Shown piece by piece: positions 55,823 through 64,000 of a DNA stretch of 64,000 nucleotides. The notes beneath the pieces are model-generated. The model made no database searches. It saw only the letters and a program-made list of their open reading frames with translations, and was not told the DNA's origin. The stretch is taken from NCBI RefSeq assembly GCF_003061515.1, contig NZ_CP028924.1, positions 806,001 to 870,000 of the forward strand, written 5' to 3'. The first letter of the stretch is position 1. The number at the start of each line of letters is the position of its first letter. The stretch is from Colwellia sp. Arc7-D. GTDB taxonomy: Bacteria; Pseudomonadota; Gammaproteobacteria; Enterobacterales; Alteromonadaceae. The translations under genes were made by a program, and so were the position numbers.

Positions 55823-57100
55823 ATGGGCTATTTAGTAGAATTTGCAAGACTTATAATTAGTGAACAACTTTATTATTACCTTGCTTTAACCCTCTTGTTT
55901 TTTATCACTCAATTTATAATTATTAGAAAGCATCTATATAGTATTTTCGATCCTCTTAGTTTTTTTATTGTATTTAATAGCTTTGCTTGGGCTACTGCAA
56001 TATTAGCTAGTAGCGATTACATTGATATTATAGATATAACTATTATGAATTTAGCCTTCATTATTCCAGGTGTTTTTATTAAGCCTATTAACTTGTCTGT
56101 TTGCCAAGCAGCCTTACAACTCAGAACTCGACGTATTGATTTTCAAATATTTTATATTTTTTTCTTAATCTTTATTCTATCAACATTGCTCTTATGGATG
56201 GTAAAAGGGATACCTTTATTTTCAGGGAACCCTGATAGGGCAAAAATTTTAATTTATCAGGGAGGATTCGGTGTTGTTAGGTATATACATTTTGTTATGC
56301 CATTATTTTGTATATTATTTTCTCTTTATTGCTTAGTTTATAGAAATAATGATTTTTTTACTAAATTGACGTTATGGTTTATAGCCTTATTCTCTATTAT
56401 GGTTTTGTTATTCTCTGGCTCGAAGTCATCTTTATTACCTATAGTCTTCGTGTTAGGATTCTTAGGTGTATTAGACAAAAAGAATCCTAAAGCTAAAAAG
56501 TTAAATAGATTAAGTTATTTTGTCTTCTTTTTAGCTGTTGTGATGATGTTAGTTGTTTTTTCTATTGTTTCGAACAGTTTAAATTTAGAATTTATATTTG
56601 AACTATTTCTTATCCGTATGATTGCTTTTGGTGATACTTTCTATTTTTGGTACCAGTTTGAAATAAAAGATAAAATTGGGGATGTTAACCTTATTTATTA
56701 TTTATTATCACCATTATTAGAAATGTTAAAAATAACTGAGCACACTCATCCTTTAGGTGCTCAGTTAGTAACTGCCTCTACAGGTGAAAAGCTTGTTACA
56801 TTTGGACCTAATGGTCAGTTACCAGTTTTATTATCGTTAGCGTCAAACTACTTTAAGTACCTTTTATCTTTTATGTTTGGGTGTATTTTCTTTTTACTAA
56901 GAAAAAATATGATTGTTATTGTAACTAAGCTTGGAATGATGGGAGTTTTGCTTTTCAGTACAGTATTCTTTTCATTAACATATATATATACGGATATTTT
57001 ATTACTTCTTTCGAAGTTTTATTCTGCAATTGTTGTGTTTTTTATTTTTTATTTTGTTTGCTCTTTATTAAAGAAGAGTAACTTTCAGAGACTTAGATAG
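55823..57100 (+). CDS. wzy: Wzy-like repeat-unit polymerase
   Basis: A 425-residue membrane protein with about ten or more hydrophobic helices and a large periplasmic loop near residues 290-335. It lacks homology landmarks I can name, which is normal for Wzy; SGSKSSLLPIVFVLGF resembles the SRG/SKS step seen in O-antigen polymerases. Position between wzx, wzz and transferases in a Wzx/Wzy locus supports the call. Confidence 0.8.
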   Translation: MGYLVEFARLIISEQLYYYLALTLLFFITQFIIIRKHLYSIFDPLSFFIVFNSFAWATAILASSDYIDIIDITIMNLAFIIPGVFIKPINLSVCQAALQLRTRRIDFQIFYIFFLIFILSTLLLWMVKGIPLFSGNPDRAKILIYQGGFGVVRYIHFVMPLFCILFSLYCLVYRNNDFFTKLTLWFIALFSIMVLLFSGSKSSLLPIVFVLGFLGVLDKKNPKAKKLNRLSYFVFFLAVVMMLVVFSIVSNSLNLEFIFELFLIRMIAFGDTFYFWYQFEIKDKIGDVNLIYYLLSPLLEMLKITEHTHPLGAQLVTASTGEKLVTFGPNGQLPVLLSLASNYFKYLLSFMFGCIFFLLRKNMIVIVTKLGMMGVLLFSTVFFSLTYIYTDILLLLSKFYSAIVVFFIFYFVCSLLKKSNFQRLR

Positions 57101-57116
57101 GTATAGTTTAGATTAT

Positions 57117-58051
57117 ATGATTATTGATATTGTAATAGCGTCTTATAATGGCAGTCGGTATATAAAGGAGCAAATAGAATCGATCATTAATGATCCTGAT
57201 TTCAATTATATTAATAATATAATTATTTCAGATGATGGCTCTCAAGATGATACTGAAGTTCAAGTAAGGTCATTTGGTAACAACAAAATTAATTTTATAA
57301 AGAACCAAGGAAATAAAGGGCCAGCAGGTAATTTCGTTAATGCTCTAAGCCAAACAAATGCTGATTATATTTTTTTTTGTGATCAAGATGACGTATGGTG
57401 TAATTCACGGATAGTTAATTTTATAAAAGCGATACCTAATATTAATAATGATTCACCTGGTGTGATTTATTCTGATTTACTTGTAGTAAATTCTGAACTA
57501 GAAATTATTAAACGTTCGTTTTACAGTCACGAATCAATCCCCCCCAGTGGCCATATAAGTTAAGTAATTTACTTTTACAAAATAGTACACCAGGATGCGT
57601 CATGCTCATCAACAAAAAAGCTAAGGATCGGCTAATTGATACTTTTAATGAAAATACAATAATGCACGATTGGTGGGTCCTACTATTTGCATCACTTCAT
57701 GAAAATGTACACTTTATAGATATTGCAACTTTAATGTATCGACAACATGACGATAACTCTATCGGGGCTAGCAAAAAAATTGGAATGAAAGCTATAATAA
57801 ATAAAGCAATTAATGGGCATGTAAATATTAAAAAAGCTTTTTTACAGTCAAATTCATTTTATAATTCTTTGGAAAAAGATGAGTTGAAGTTACTTACAGA
57901 AAGTCAAAATTATTTATTTTCTTTTTACAGGAATTATTCACAACTTAGTTTTTATCAACGACTCAAATTTTGTTTAAAAACAGCCCCTCTAAAATCTACA
58001 TTGACGAAAAATATATATACGAAAGCCATCTTGCTGTTAGGCTTGAAATAA
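57117..58051 (+). pseudogene. Family 2 glycosyltransferase, frame broken at a C7 run
   Basis: Part one reads MIIDIVIASYNGSRYIKEQIESII, ISDDGSQDDTE, NQGNKGPAGNFVNAL, FFCDQDDVW, the pattern of rhamnosyl- or similar GT2 enzymes. At 57539-57545 a run of seven C breaks the frame; with eight, it continues IPPQWPYKLSNLLLQNSTPGCVMLINKKA and MHDWWVLLFASLH to the stop at 58051. Restored length is about 311 residues. This is either a sequencing error, as elsewhere here, or an on/off slippage tract. Confidence 0.85.
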
Positions 58052-58298
58052 ACCTATTATCGCCTTAAGGCACTTAATAAATACTTGTATTTTGGTATTA
58101 GTTAAAGTTATTTTACTAAGAGGTTAGCCCAGTATTAAGGTGTGTAATATTCAATCAGAGATACATTGTTTATATAAAAATATTGGCTGAACATCAGAAT
58201 GTTTATAGTCTTTTTTACCAATATATTTTCTATTAAATTATGTAAATCTTTATTGAGAAGAAATTTAAATATGAAAAGAATTATTTGGTAGAGACTTT

Positions 58299-59063
58299 AT
58301 GAATATTTGTATATCAGTTGTATCTCATGGCCACTTAGGTATTTTAAAAAATTTAAATGTATTGCCTAATTTAGCAAAAAATAAAATAATAAAAGTACAG
58401 CTACAAGATAACTGTAAAGAGAAGGGGTTAAAAGAGTGGTGCTTAGAGAATAACATTAATTACGAATGTAATAATGAATTTTTTGGCTTTGGTCATAATA
58501 ATAATATTGTTTTTACAAGATTTAAAAATGCATTACAAACTCTAGATGATGGATATTTTGTAGTTTTAAATCCAGATGTAGTGATTAATGAAGCACAGTT
58601 ATTTGAACTAATAATTACAATGCAAAGTAATAAAGCTAAAGTAGCCGCGATTAACCTTTACAAAGATAAAGAATATAAAGAATCTGATGATTCTATAAGA
58701 AATTATCCCAAGCTATCAGACTTTATAAGGTCATTTCTGTTTAAGAATAATCCTTCAGTAATAGACAAAAGCAAAGTTAACAAACCCTGTTTTGTTCCAT
58801 GGGCTGCAGGATCGTTTCTATGCTTCACCATGAAACATTATGAACGGCTTAATGGATTTGATGAGGGGTATTTTATGTATTGTGAGGATTTAGATATTTG
58901 TTATCGTTCTGATTTGCAATATAATGCTAAGGTTTTATATTGTCCAAATATAAAAGCTATACATTTAGCTCAGCATGCCAATAGGACAATTTTTTCAAAA
59001 CACTTTATTTGGCATTTATGCAGTATTTTTAGATATTTTAGTAAACGAATTTTTGGGATTTAA
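58299..59063 (+). CDS. Glycosyltransferase, rhamnosyltransferase-like
   Basis: A 254-residue GT2-type enzyme. It reads [18 protein letters not shown] at the start, [17 protein letters not shown] (DxD-type site), then [35 protein letters not shown], the pattern of WbbL/RfbF-type rhamnosyltransferases. It lies directly before the rml genes, which supports dTDP-rhamnose as donor (inference). The 247-base gap before it shows nothing recognised. Confidence 0.82.
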   Translation: MNICISVVSHGHLGILKNLNVLPNLAKNKIIKVQLQDNCKEKGLKEWCLENNINYECNNEFFGFGHNNNIVFTRFKNALQTLDDGYFVVLNPDVVINEAQLFELIITMQSNKAKVAAINLYKDKEYKESDDSIRNYPKLSDFIRSFLFKNNPSVIDKSKVNKPCFVPWAAGSFLCFTMKHYERLNGFDEGYFMYCEDLDICYRSDLQYNAKVLYCPNIKAIHLAQHANRTIFSKHFIWHLCSIFRYFSKRIFGI

Positions 59064-59067
59064 TACA

Positions 59068-59949
59068 ATGAAAAGAAAAGGAATTATTTTAGCTGGTGGC
59101 AGCGGCACTCGCCTCTACCCGCTAACCAAAGTAGTTAGTAAGCAATTGATGCCAGTGTACGATAAACCAATGGTTTACTATCCCCTTGCTACGTTAATGC
59201 AGGCAGGTATTAGGGAAATACTGATTATTTCGACTCCTGAAGAAATTAATCGATTTGAAGATTTACTCGGCAATGGCGAAAACTTCGGTGTTTCAATCTC
59301 TTATAAAGAACAACCTAGCCCAGATGGTTTAGCGCAAGCTTTCATCCTTGCTGAAGAATTTCTTGATGGAGCCCCTGCTGCACTAGTGCTTGGTGATAAC
59401 ATGTTCTATGGGCATGATTTAACTAAGTCGCTGCAAAATGCCAATTCGCAAGAAACTGGAGGTACGGTTTTTGGTTATCATGTTTCAAACCCTCGTTCAT
59501 ACGGTGTGGTTGCATTTGATGATAGTGGTACGGCAATTTCGATTGAAGAAAAGCCTGTTGAACCAAAGTCAAACTATGCGGTTCCTGGTTTGTACTTTTT
59601 TGATTCACGTGTGGTTGAATTCGCTAAAAATGTTAAGCCTTCGCCTCGTGGTGAATTAGAAATTACTGATGTAATTGATCAATATTTAAAAGCAGGCGAG
59701 TTAAAAGTTGAGATTATGGGACGTGGTACTGCTTGGCTTGATACGGGGACTCACGATGATTTACTCGCAGCGGCACAATTTATCGCTACTATTGATAAAC
59801 GACAAGGTTTAAAAGTTAATTGCCCTGAAGAAGTGGCATATCGTAATGGCTGGTTAAGTGAATCAAAGCTACGTGAAATTGCACAACCTTTACGTAAAAG
59901 CGGTTACGGCGAATATTTAATAAAACTGATTGAAGAGCGTGTATTTTAA
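59068..59949 (+). CDS. rmlA: Glucose-1-phosphate thymidylyltransferase
   Basis: A 293-residue enzyme that makes dTDP-glucose. Signatures are [69 protein letters not shown] and [17 protein letters not shown] longer frame overlaps the previous gene; the ATG at 59068 gives the normal start. First gene of rmlA-C-D-B, an order different from the common rmlBADC. Confidence 0.96.
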   Translation: MKRKGIILAGGSGTRLYPLTKVVSKQLMPVYDKPMVYYPLATLMQAGIREILIISTPEEINRFEDLLGNGENFGVSISYKEQPSPDGLAQAFILAEEFLDGAPAALVLGDNMFYGHDLTKSLQNANSQETGGTVFGYHVSNPRSYGVVAFDDSGTAISIEEKPVEPKSNYAVPGLYFFDSRVVEFAKNVKPSPRGELEITDVIDQYLKAGELKVEIMGRGTAWLDTGTHDDLLAAAQFIATIDKRQGLKVNCPEEVAYRNGWLSESKLREIAQPLRKSGYGEYLIKLIEERVF

Positions 59950-60497
59950 TGCAATACATTGATACCGCTATTGCGGATGTTAAAATAATTGAACCGAATG
60001 TGTTTGGTGACGAACGTGGTTTTTTTATGGAAACCTTTCGTGTTGATGAATTTACTTCACAATGTTCAGATCGTACCTTTGTGCAAGACAATCATAGTAA
60101 ATCGAGTCATGGCATATTACGTGGTTTACATTATCAACTGAAAAATACCCAAGGCAAATTGGTTCGGGTTACGTCTGGTGAAGTTTATGATGTTGCGGTT
60201 GATATGCGTAAATCGTCACCTACTTATGGTCAACATGTAGGCGTAGTACTTTCTGGCGAAAATAAACGTCAGTTGTGGGTGCCAGAAGGTTTTGCGCATG
60301 GCTTTTATGTCATGAGTGACTCAGCAGAGTTCGTTTATAAATGCACCGACTATTATGCACCCGAGCATGAAGTGTCGTTGTTATGGAACGATCCAGCGTT
60401 AAATATTCAATGGCCGCTTCGCGATGGCGATAAACCTTCGTTATCAGCAAAAGATGAAGTCGGTTTATTGTTTAAAGATGCACCTGCATTTAAATAA
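59949..60497 (+). CDS. rmlC: dTDP-4-dehydrorhamnose 3,5-epimerase
   Basis: A 182-residue cupin epimerase. FGDERGFFMETFR, VQDNHSKSSHGILRGLHYQLKNTQGKLVRV (catalytic His in RGLHYQ), EVYDVAVDMRKSSPTYG and LWVPEGFAHGFYVMSD match RmlC. It overlaps rmlA by one base. Confidence 0.97.
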   Translation: MQYIDTAIADVKIIEPNVFGDERGFFMETFRVDEFTSQCSDRTFVQDNHSKSSHGILRGLHYQLKNTQGKLVRVTSGEVYDVAVDMRKSSPTYGQHVGVVLSGENKRQLWVPEGFAHGFYVMSDSAEFVYKCTDYYAPEHEVSLLWNDPALNIQWPLRDGDKPSLSAKDEVGLLFKDAPAFK

Positions 60498-60544
60498 ATA
60501 CTTTGCTAAATATAAATAAATAGATAATGACAGATCACAACACA

Positions 60545-61423
60545 ATGAAAATAATCGTTATTGGAAAATCTGGCCAACTCGCTTGGGAATTAAGTCAACT
60601 TTCAACACCTGAACAAGAAGTTGTTTGCTTAGGCCGTGATGATGTTGATTTGCAAGATGTTTCATCATTAATTAGCAGTTTAAAACAGCATAACGCCTTA
60701 GGTGTTATTAATGCTTCAGCCTACACCGCAGTTGATAAAGCTGAAGGCGATGTTGCAAATGCCTTTGCGTTAAATGCAATGGCTGTGGGGAATTTAGCAC
60801 AAGCGTGCAAAGCACTGTCAGTGCCATTTGTGCATATTTCAACAGACTTTGTTTTTCATGGTGATAAAGGTTCGCCTTATTTACCCAGTGATGAAATAAA
60901 CCCGTTAGGTGTTTATGGTGCGAGTAAAGCGCAAGGTGAACAGTTAATTGCCAATATTTACCCTGAGCGAAGTGTTATTATTCGCACGTCTTGGGTATAT
61001 TCAACGCACGGTAATAACTTTGTAAAAACGATGCTTAATTTGATGGCATCTAAACCTGAGTTGGGTGTGATTAGTGATCAAATTGGTACGCCAACTTATG
61101 CTAAAGGTTTGGCACAAGCTTGTATTGCCAGTTTACATAGCCAAGTGGTTGGCGTTCATCATTATACTGATACTGGTGTGGCTAGTTGGTTTGATTTTGC
61201 TGTAGCAATTCAAAACATTGGACTAGAATTGGGTTTATTAGATAAAAAAATTCTGATAAAACCTATTACAACTGCACAATACCCAACACCTGCCCAGCGA
61301 CCACATTACAGTGTGTTAAATAAAGCGAGTTTAGTTAACGCTTTGCCTGAACTTTCGTTAATGCATTGGCAAGAACAGCTAACAGATATGATGACAGCGT
61401 TAAAAGATGAGCGCGAAGCATAG
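60545..61423 (+). CDS. rmlD: dTDP-4-dehydrorhamnose reductase
   Basis: A 292-residue SDR reductase that makes dTDP-L-rhamnose. MKIIVIGKSGQLAWELSQL start, NASAYTAVDKAEGD, STDFVFHGDKGSPY, the catalytic YGASKAQGE and RTSWVYSTHGNNFVKTML are family marks. The frame is open to ATG 60527; 60545 matches the family start, though neither has a strong ribosome site. Confidence 0.95.
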   Translation: MKIIVIGKSGQLAWELSQLSTPEQEVVCLGRDDVDLQDVSSLISSLKQHNALGVINASAYTAVDKAEGDVANAFALNAMAVGNLAQACKALSVPFVHISTDFVFHGDKGSPYLPSDEINPLGVYGASKAQGEQLIANIYPERSVIIRTSWVYSTHGNNFVKTMLNLMASKPELGVISDQIGTPTYAKGLAQACIASLHSQVVGVHHYTDTGVASWFDFAVAIQNIGLELGLLDKKILIKPITTAQYPTPAQRPHYSVLNKASLVNALPELSLMHWQEQLTDMMTALKDEREA

Positions 61424-61452
61424 TTAAATTATATTATTAATTCGAGATTTTT

Positions 61453-62553
61453 ATGAAAAAATTATTAGTTACAGGTGGTGCAGGTTTTATTGGCGCTAAC
61501 TTTGTTCATTATTGGATGGAAAAATATTCAGCCGATAAAGTTGTGGTACTTGACGCACTAACTTACGCGGGAAACATTGCTAATTTAGACAGTGTAAAAG
61601 ATGAAGATAACTTTACTTTTGTACATGGTAACATTTGTGACCAAGCGTTAATTGAAACCTTACTGGTTGAACATAGTATTGATACCTTAGTGCATTTTGC
61701 AGCTGAGTCGCATGTAGATCGTTCTATTACTGGCCCTGATGCGTTTATTGAAACTAATATCATGGGTACTTATAGCTTACTTAAAGCGGCTAAAAAAGTG
61801 TGGTTAGATGGCGAAAGTATTGTTGAAGGGCATCGTTTTCATCATGTTTCTACAGATGAAGTTTATGGTACGCTTTCACCTACTGACCCTGCTTTTACCG
61901 AAGATACAGCTTATGCGCCTAATTCACCTTATTCGGCGAGTAAAGCGGCTAGTGATCATTTAGTGCGTGCTTATCATCATACTTATGGTTTAAATGTTAC
62001 TACTAGTAATTGTTCAAATAACTATGGGCCGTTTCATTTTCCTGAAAAGCTTATTCCTTTAGTTATTACTAATATTTTGCATGATAAAGCCTTACCAATA
62101 TACGGTGATGGTCAACAAATTCGTGATTGGTTATACGTTGAAGACCATGCCTATGGTATTGACTTAGTATTACAAAATGGTCGCGTGGGTGAAAATTACA
62201 ATATTGGCGGCGATAATGAATGGGCAAATATTGATATTGTTAAAACCATTTCAAAATTGGTTGAACAAGAGTTTGTTAAAAATAAAGATTTAGCTACGCG
62301 TTTTCCTGCAGCTAAAGCGGCAATGACGCAGAACACTGAGTCACTTATTACTTACGTGAAAGACAGACTTGGTCATGACCGTCGTTATGCTATTGATGCG
62401 ACTAAAACTAATAATGAGCTGAATTACCAGCCAAAAGAGTCATTTGAAACAGGCATTGCTAAAACCGTTGCTTGGTATTTAAATAATGAAGCTTGGTGGC
62501 AAAGTGTTATGGATGGCTCTTATCAGAACTGGATAGCAGAGCAATACTCATAA
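61453..62553 (+). CDS. rmlB: dTDP-glucose 4,6-dehydratase
   Basis: A 366-residue extended SDR. TGGAGFIGANFVHYWM, AAESHVDRSITGP, HVSTDEVYGTLSP, the catalytic YSASKAASDHLVRAY and TSNCSNNYGPFHFPEKLIPL are diagnostic. It makes dTDP-4-keto-6-deoxyglucose, the shared precursor for rhamnose (RmlC, RmlD) and for the FdtA/B/C branch upstream. A strong terminator follows, so this ends the unit. Confidence 0.97.
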   Translation: MKKLLVTGGAGFIGANFVHYWMEKYSADKVVVLDALTYAGNIANLDSVKDEDNFTFVHGNICDQALIETLLVEHSIDTLVHFAAESHVDRSITGPDAFIETNIMGTYSLLKAAKKVWLDGESIVEGHRFHHVSTDEVYGTLSPTDPAFTEDTAYAPNSPYSASKAASDHLVRAYHHTYGLNVTTSNCSNNYGPFHFPEKLIPLVITNILHDKALPIYGDGQQIRDWLYVEDHAYGIDLVLQNGRVGENYNIGGDNEWANIDIVKTISKLVEQEFVKNKDLATRFPAAKAAMTQNTESLITYVKDRLGHDRRYAIDATKTNNELNYQPKESFETGIAKTVAWYLNNEAWWQSVMDGSYQNWIAEQYS

Positions 62554-62602
62554 ATTTTACCCATAGCTAAAAACAACTGAAATATATATAATTGTTACCA
62601 TT

Positions 62603-62628
62603 AAAAGGTCGGATTTCCGACCTTTTTT
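62603..62628 (+). terminator. Rho-independent terminator after rmlB
   Basis: AAAAGGTCGG-ATTT-CCGACCTTTT, a perfect 10-bp stem with a T-run, 49 bases after the rmlB stop. Confidence 0.95.
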
Positions 62629-62764
62629 ATATTAAATTATTGAGTTGTTATAAGTATGTTTACTGATTTAATATAGTGAGCTGTTGTAAGTTTGAGCTGA
62701 GTTTAGTTTTAGGTAATATCTTGAGTAATAGTTTGAAGGCGTTTATAAACGATTTAATGGTTTA

Positions 62765-62778
62765 ATTGTCTAGACAAT
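62765..62778. promoter_or_regulatory. Perfect palindrome upstream of galU
   Basis: ATTGTCTAGACAAT, 14 bases, 87 bases before the galU ATG, inside a 312-base gap (62554-62865). It has the form of a dimeric repressor site. No regulator is known to me for it. The remainder of the gap shows only the rmlB terminator. Confidence 0.4.
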
Positions 62779-62865
62779 ATAGCTTAAAATTTTTCACTTA
62801 TAAATGTCATGACAAGCACTTAAACAATCCATACAATGAATTAAAAGTTGCCAATAAGGACAAAA

Positions 62866-63768
62866 ATGCCAAATAAAATCACAAAAGCGGTAATACCTGT
62901 TGCTGGTTTAGGAACTCGGATGTTACCAGCAACTAAAGCTATTCCAAAAGAAATGCTTCCGATTGTTGATAAACCCCTTATCCAATATATTGTTAATGAA
63001 TGTATTTCTGCAGGTATTAAAGAAATTGTTTTAGTTACACATTCTTCTAAAAACGCCATTGAAAATCATTTTGATAAATCTTTTGAGCTTGAAACAACTT
63101 TAGAAAAGCGTGTTAAGCGACAGTTACTTGATGAAATTCAAGCGATTTGCCCGAAAGACGTTACCATATTGCATGTTCGCCAAGGCGAAGCAAAAGGTTT
63201 AGGTCATGCGGTATTAAAAGCTCGCCCTATTATTGGTAATGAACCTTTTGTTGTAGTGTTACCTGATGTGATTTTAGATGATGCTACGGCAAATTTAAAA
63301 ACTGAAAATTTGGCAGCCATGTTAAGCCGTTACAACGAAGTCGGTGGTTACAGCCAAATTATGGTTGAGCCTGTTCCTATGGAACAAGTGAGCAGTTATG
63401 GTGTGGTTGATTGCGGCGGTGTTGAGCTATCGCCTGGTGAGTCTCAACCTATGACTGCGATTGTTGAAAAACCTCCAGTTGAAGAAGCTCCGTCTAATTT
63501 AGCGGTAGTGGGTCGTTATGTGTTGTCTGAAAAGATTTGGGACTTGTTAAAACTTACTCCACCTGGTGCCGGTGACGAAATTCAACTAACTGATGCCATT
63601 GCGATGCTAATGGAAAAAGAAACTGTTGAAGCATTTCACATGACAGGCAGATCACACGATTGTGGTTCTAAGCTAGGTTATATGAAAGCCAATGTTGAAT
63701 ATGGCATGCGCCATCCTGAATTGGCGGAAGAGTTTACTGAATATTTGAAGCAGTTAATTAAACAATAA
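62866..63768 (+). CDS. galU: UTP-glucose-1-phosphate uridylyltransferase
   Basis: A 300-residue enzyme that makes UDP-glucose. [83 protein letters not shown] and [21 protein letters not shown] are diagnostic. ATG 62866 with AAGGA five to six bases upstream is preferred over 62848. It has its own promoter region behind the rmlB terminator. Confidence 0.97.
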   Translation: MPNKITKAVIPVAGLGTRMLPATKAIPKEMLPIVDKPLIQYIVNECISAGIKEIVLVTHSSKNAIENHFDKSFELETTLEKRVKRQLLDEIQAICPKDVTILHVRQGEAKGLGHAVLKARPIIGNEPFVVVLPDVILDDATANLKTENLAAMLSRYNEVGGYSQIMVEPVPMEQVSSYGVVDCGGVELSPGESQPMTAIVEKPPVEEAPSNLAVVGRYVLSEKIWDLLKLTPPGAGDEIQLTDAIAMLMEKETVEAFHMTGRSHDCGSKLGYMKANVEYGMRHPELAEEFTEYLKQLIKQ

Positions 63769-63785
63769 ACTTTCAGACAAGATAA

Positions 63786-63841
63786 AGCTGTCATCGATAA
63801 TTTATAAACTTTCAGTTACAAGAAAATGATAGATGACAGCT
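63786..63841. repeat. Inverted repeat between galU and the next gene
   Basis: AGCTGTCATC (63786-63795) pairs exactly with GATGACAGCT (63832-63841), loop 36 bases. A 12-base direct repeat ATAAACTTTCAG (63765-63776 and 63804-63815) overlaps it. No T-run on the plus strand. Confidence 0.5.
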
Positions 63842-63885
63842 AGCAACAACGTTAATTTTAAGTCATTTTTTGGAAGCATAAGTAT

Positions 63886-64000
63886 ATGGACGTAACTAAT
63901 TTATCGCAGTTCACTGAACAGGCAATAACTCGAAATATTTTTTCACTATTTACCGACCCTGATCGGAGTAATAACTACTCTGTTTCTGCAGCGGGTTTAT
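63886..64000 (+). CDS. pgi: Glucose-6-phosphate isomerase, N-terminal fragment
   Basis: 38 codons before the right edge: MDVTNLSQFTEQAITRNIF, then SLFTDPDRSNNYSVSAAGL. The LFxxDPxR...S..AAGL pattern is the usual N-terminus of Pgi, and pgi often lies beside galU in polysaccharide loci. The active site is outside the window, so the call is provisional. Confidence 0.7.
   Translation, partial: MDVTNLSQFTEQAITRNIFSLFTDPDRSNNYSVSAAGL

Noticed and set aside
1..64000. CRISPR array, insertion sequence, prophage, rRNA or tRNA genes
   Set aside because: No evenly spaced direct repeats with unique spacers, no transposase or integrase wording and no tRNA-like cloverleaf was noticed. The gene order is continuous chromosomal.

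Overview
The window looks like chromosomal DNA of a marine, polar-flagellated gammaproteobacterium of the order Alteromonadales. AT-rich codon use, the FlrBC/FlhFG polar-flagellum regulators, the flhA-flhF-flhG-fliA-cheYZAB-motCD-parC-parP-cheW order and the protein wording all fit a Colwellia/Thalassotalea-type organism. This placement is inference from familiarity; no search was run.

Region 1 (1-30.8 kb) is a nearly complete structural and regulatory flagellar and chemotaxis block on the plus strand. It holds the end of flrB, flrC, fliEFGHIJ, fliKLMNOPQR-flhB, flhA-flhF-flhG-fliA, cheY-cheZ-cheA-cheB, a second stator pair motC/motD, the polar array proteins parC and parP (both frameshifted), cheW and a DUF2802 protein. 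Three sigma-54 type -24/-12 promoters can be read, before fliE, fliK and flhA. CheA carries three copies of an acidic helix motif that closely resembles the CheY-binding N-terminus of FliM encoded in the same block.

Region 2 (31-39.7 kb) is housekeeping: mlaA, a small membrane protein, ribH-nusB-thiL-pgpA, then on the minus strand serA, rpiA, a 5-formyl-THF cyclo-ligase and a POT-family peptide transporter. rpiA, the cyclo-ligase and the transporter are broken by many one-base indels, mostly losses in short homopolymers. Such damage in core genes points to sequence error more than to biological decay.

Region 3 (40.3-64 kb) is a Wzx/Wzy-type surface polysaccharide locus. It runs from a frameshifted SLBB/Wza-like export protein through UDP-GalNAcA-type precursor genes (tviB/wbpP-like), wzz, a WecA-type initiating transferase, an fdtA-fdtC-fdtB amino-sugar set, a CDP-glycerol-type glycerophosphotransferase with a TagD-like cytidylyltransferase and an SDR, then wzx, wzy and three glycosyltransferases (one frameshifted at a C7 run). 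It ends with rmlA-C-D-B, galU and the start of pgi. The rml genes supply dTDP-4-keto-6-deoxyglucose both for rhamnose and for the fdt branch, so the two ends of the locus are metabolically linked. The middle (about 50-59 kb) is visibly more AT-rich than either end and is probably the variable, transferred part.

I found no CRISPR array, insertion sequence, rRNA, tRNA or phage module. Most of the window is known biology. The points most worth following are the FliM-like motifs in CheA, the CDP-polyol-type module bracketed by near-identical 25-base repeats, and the need to resolve the frameshifts.
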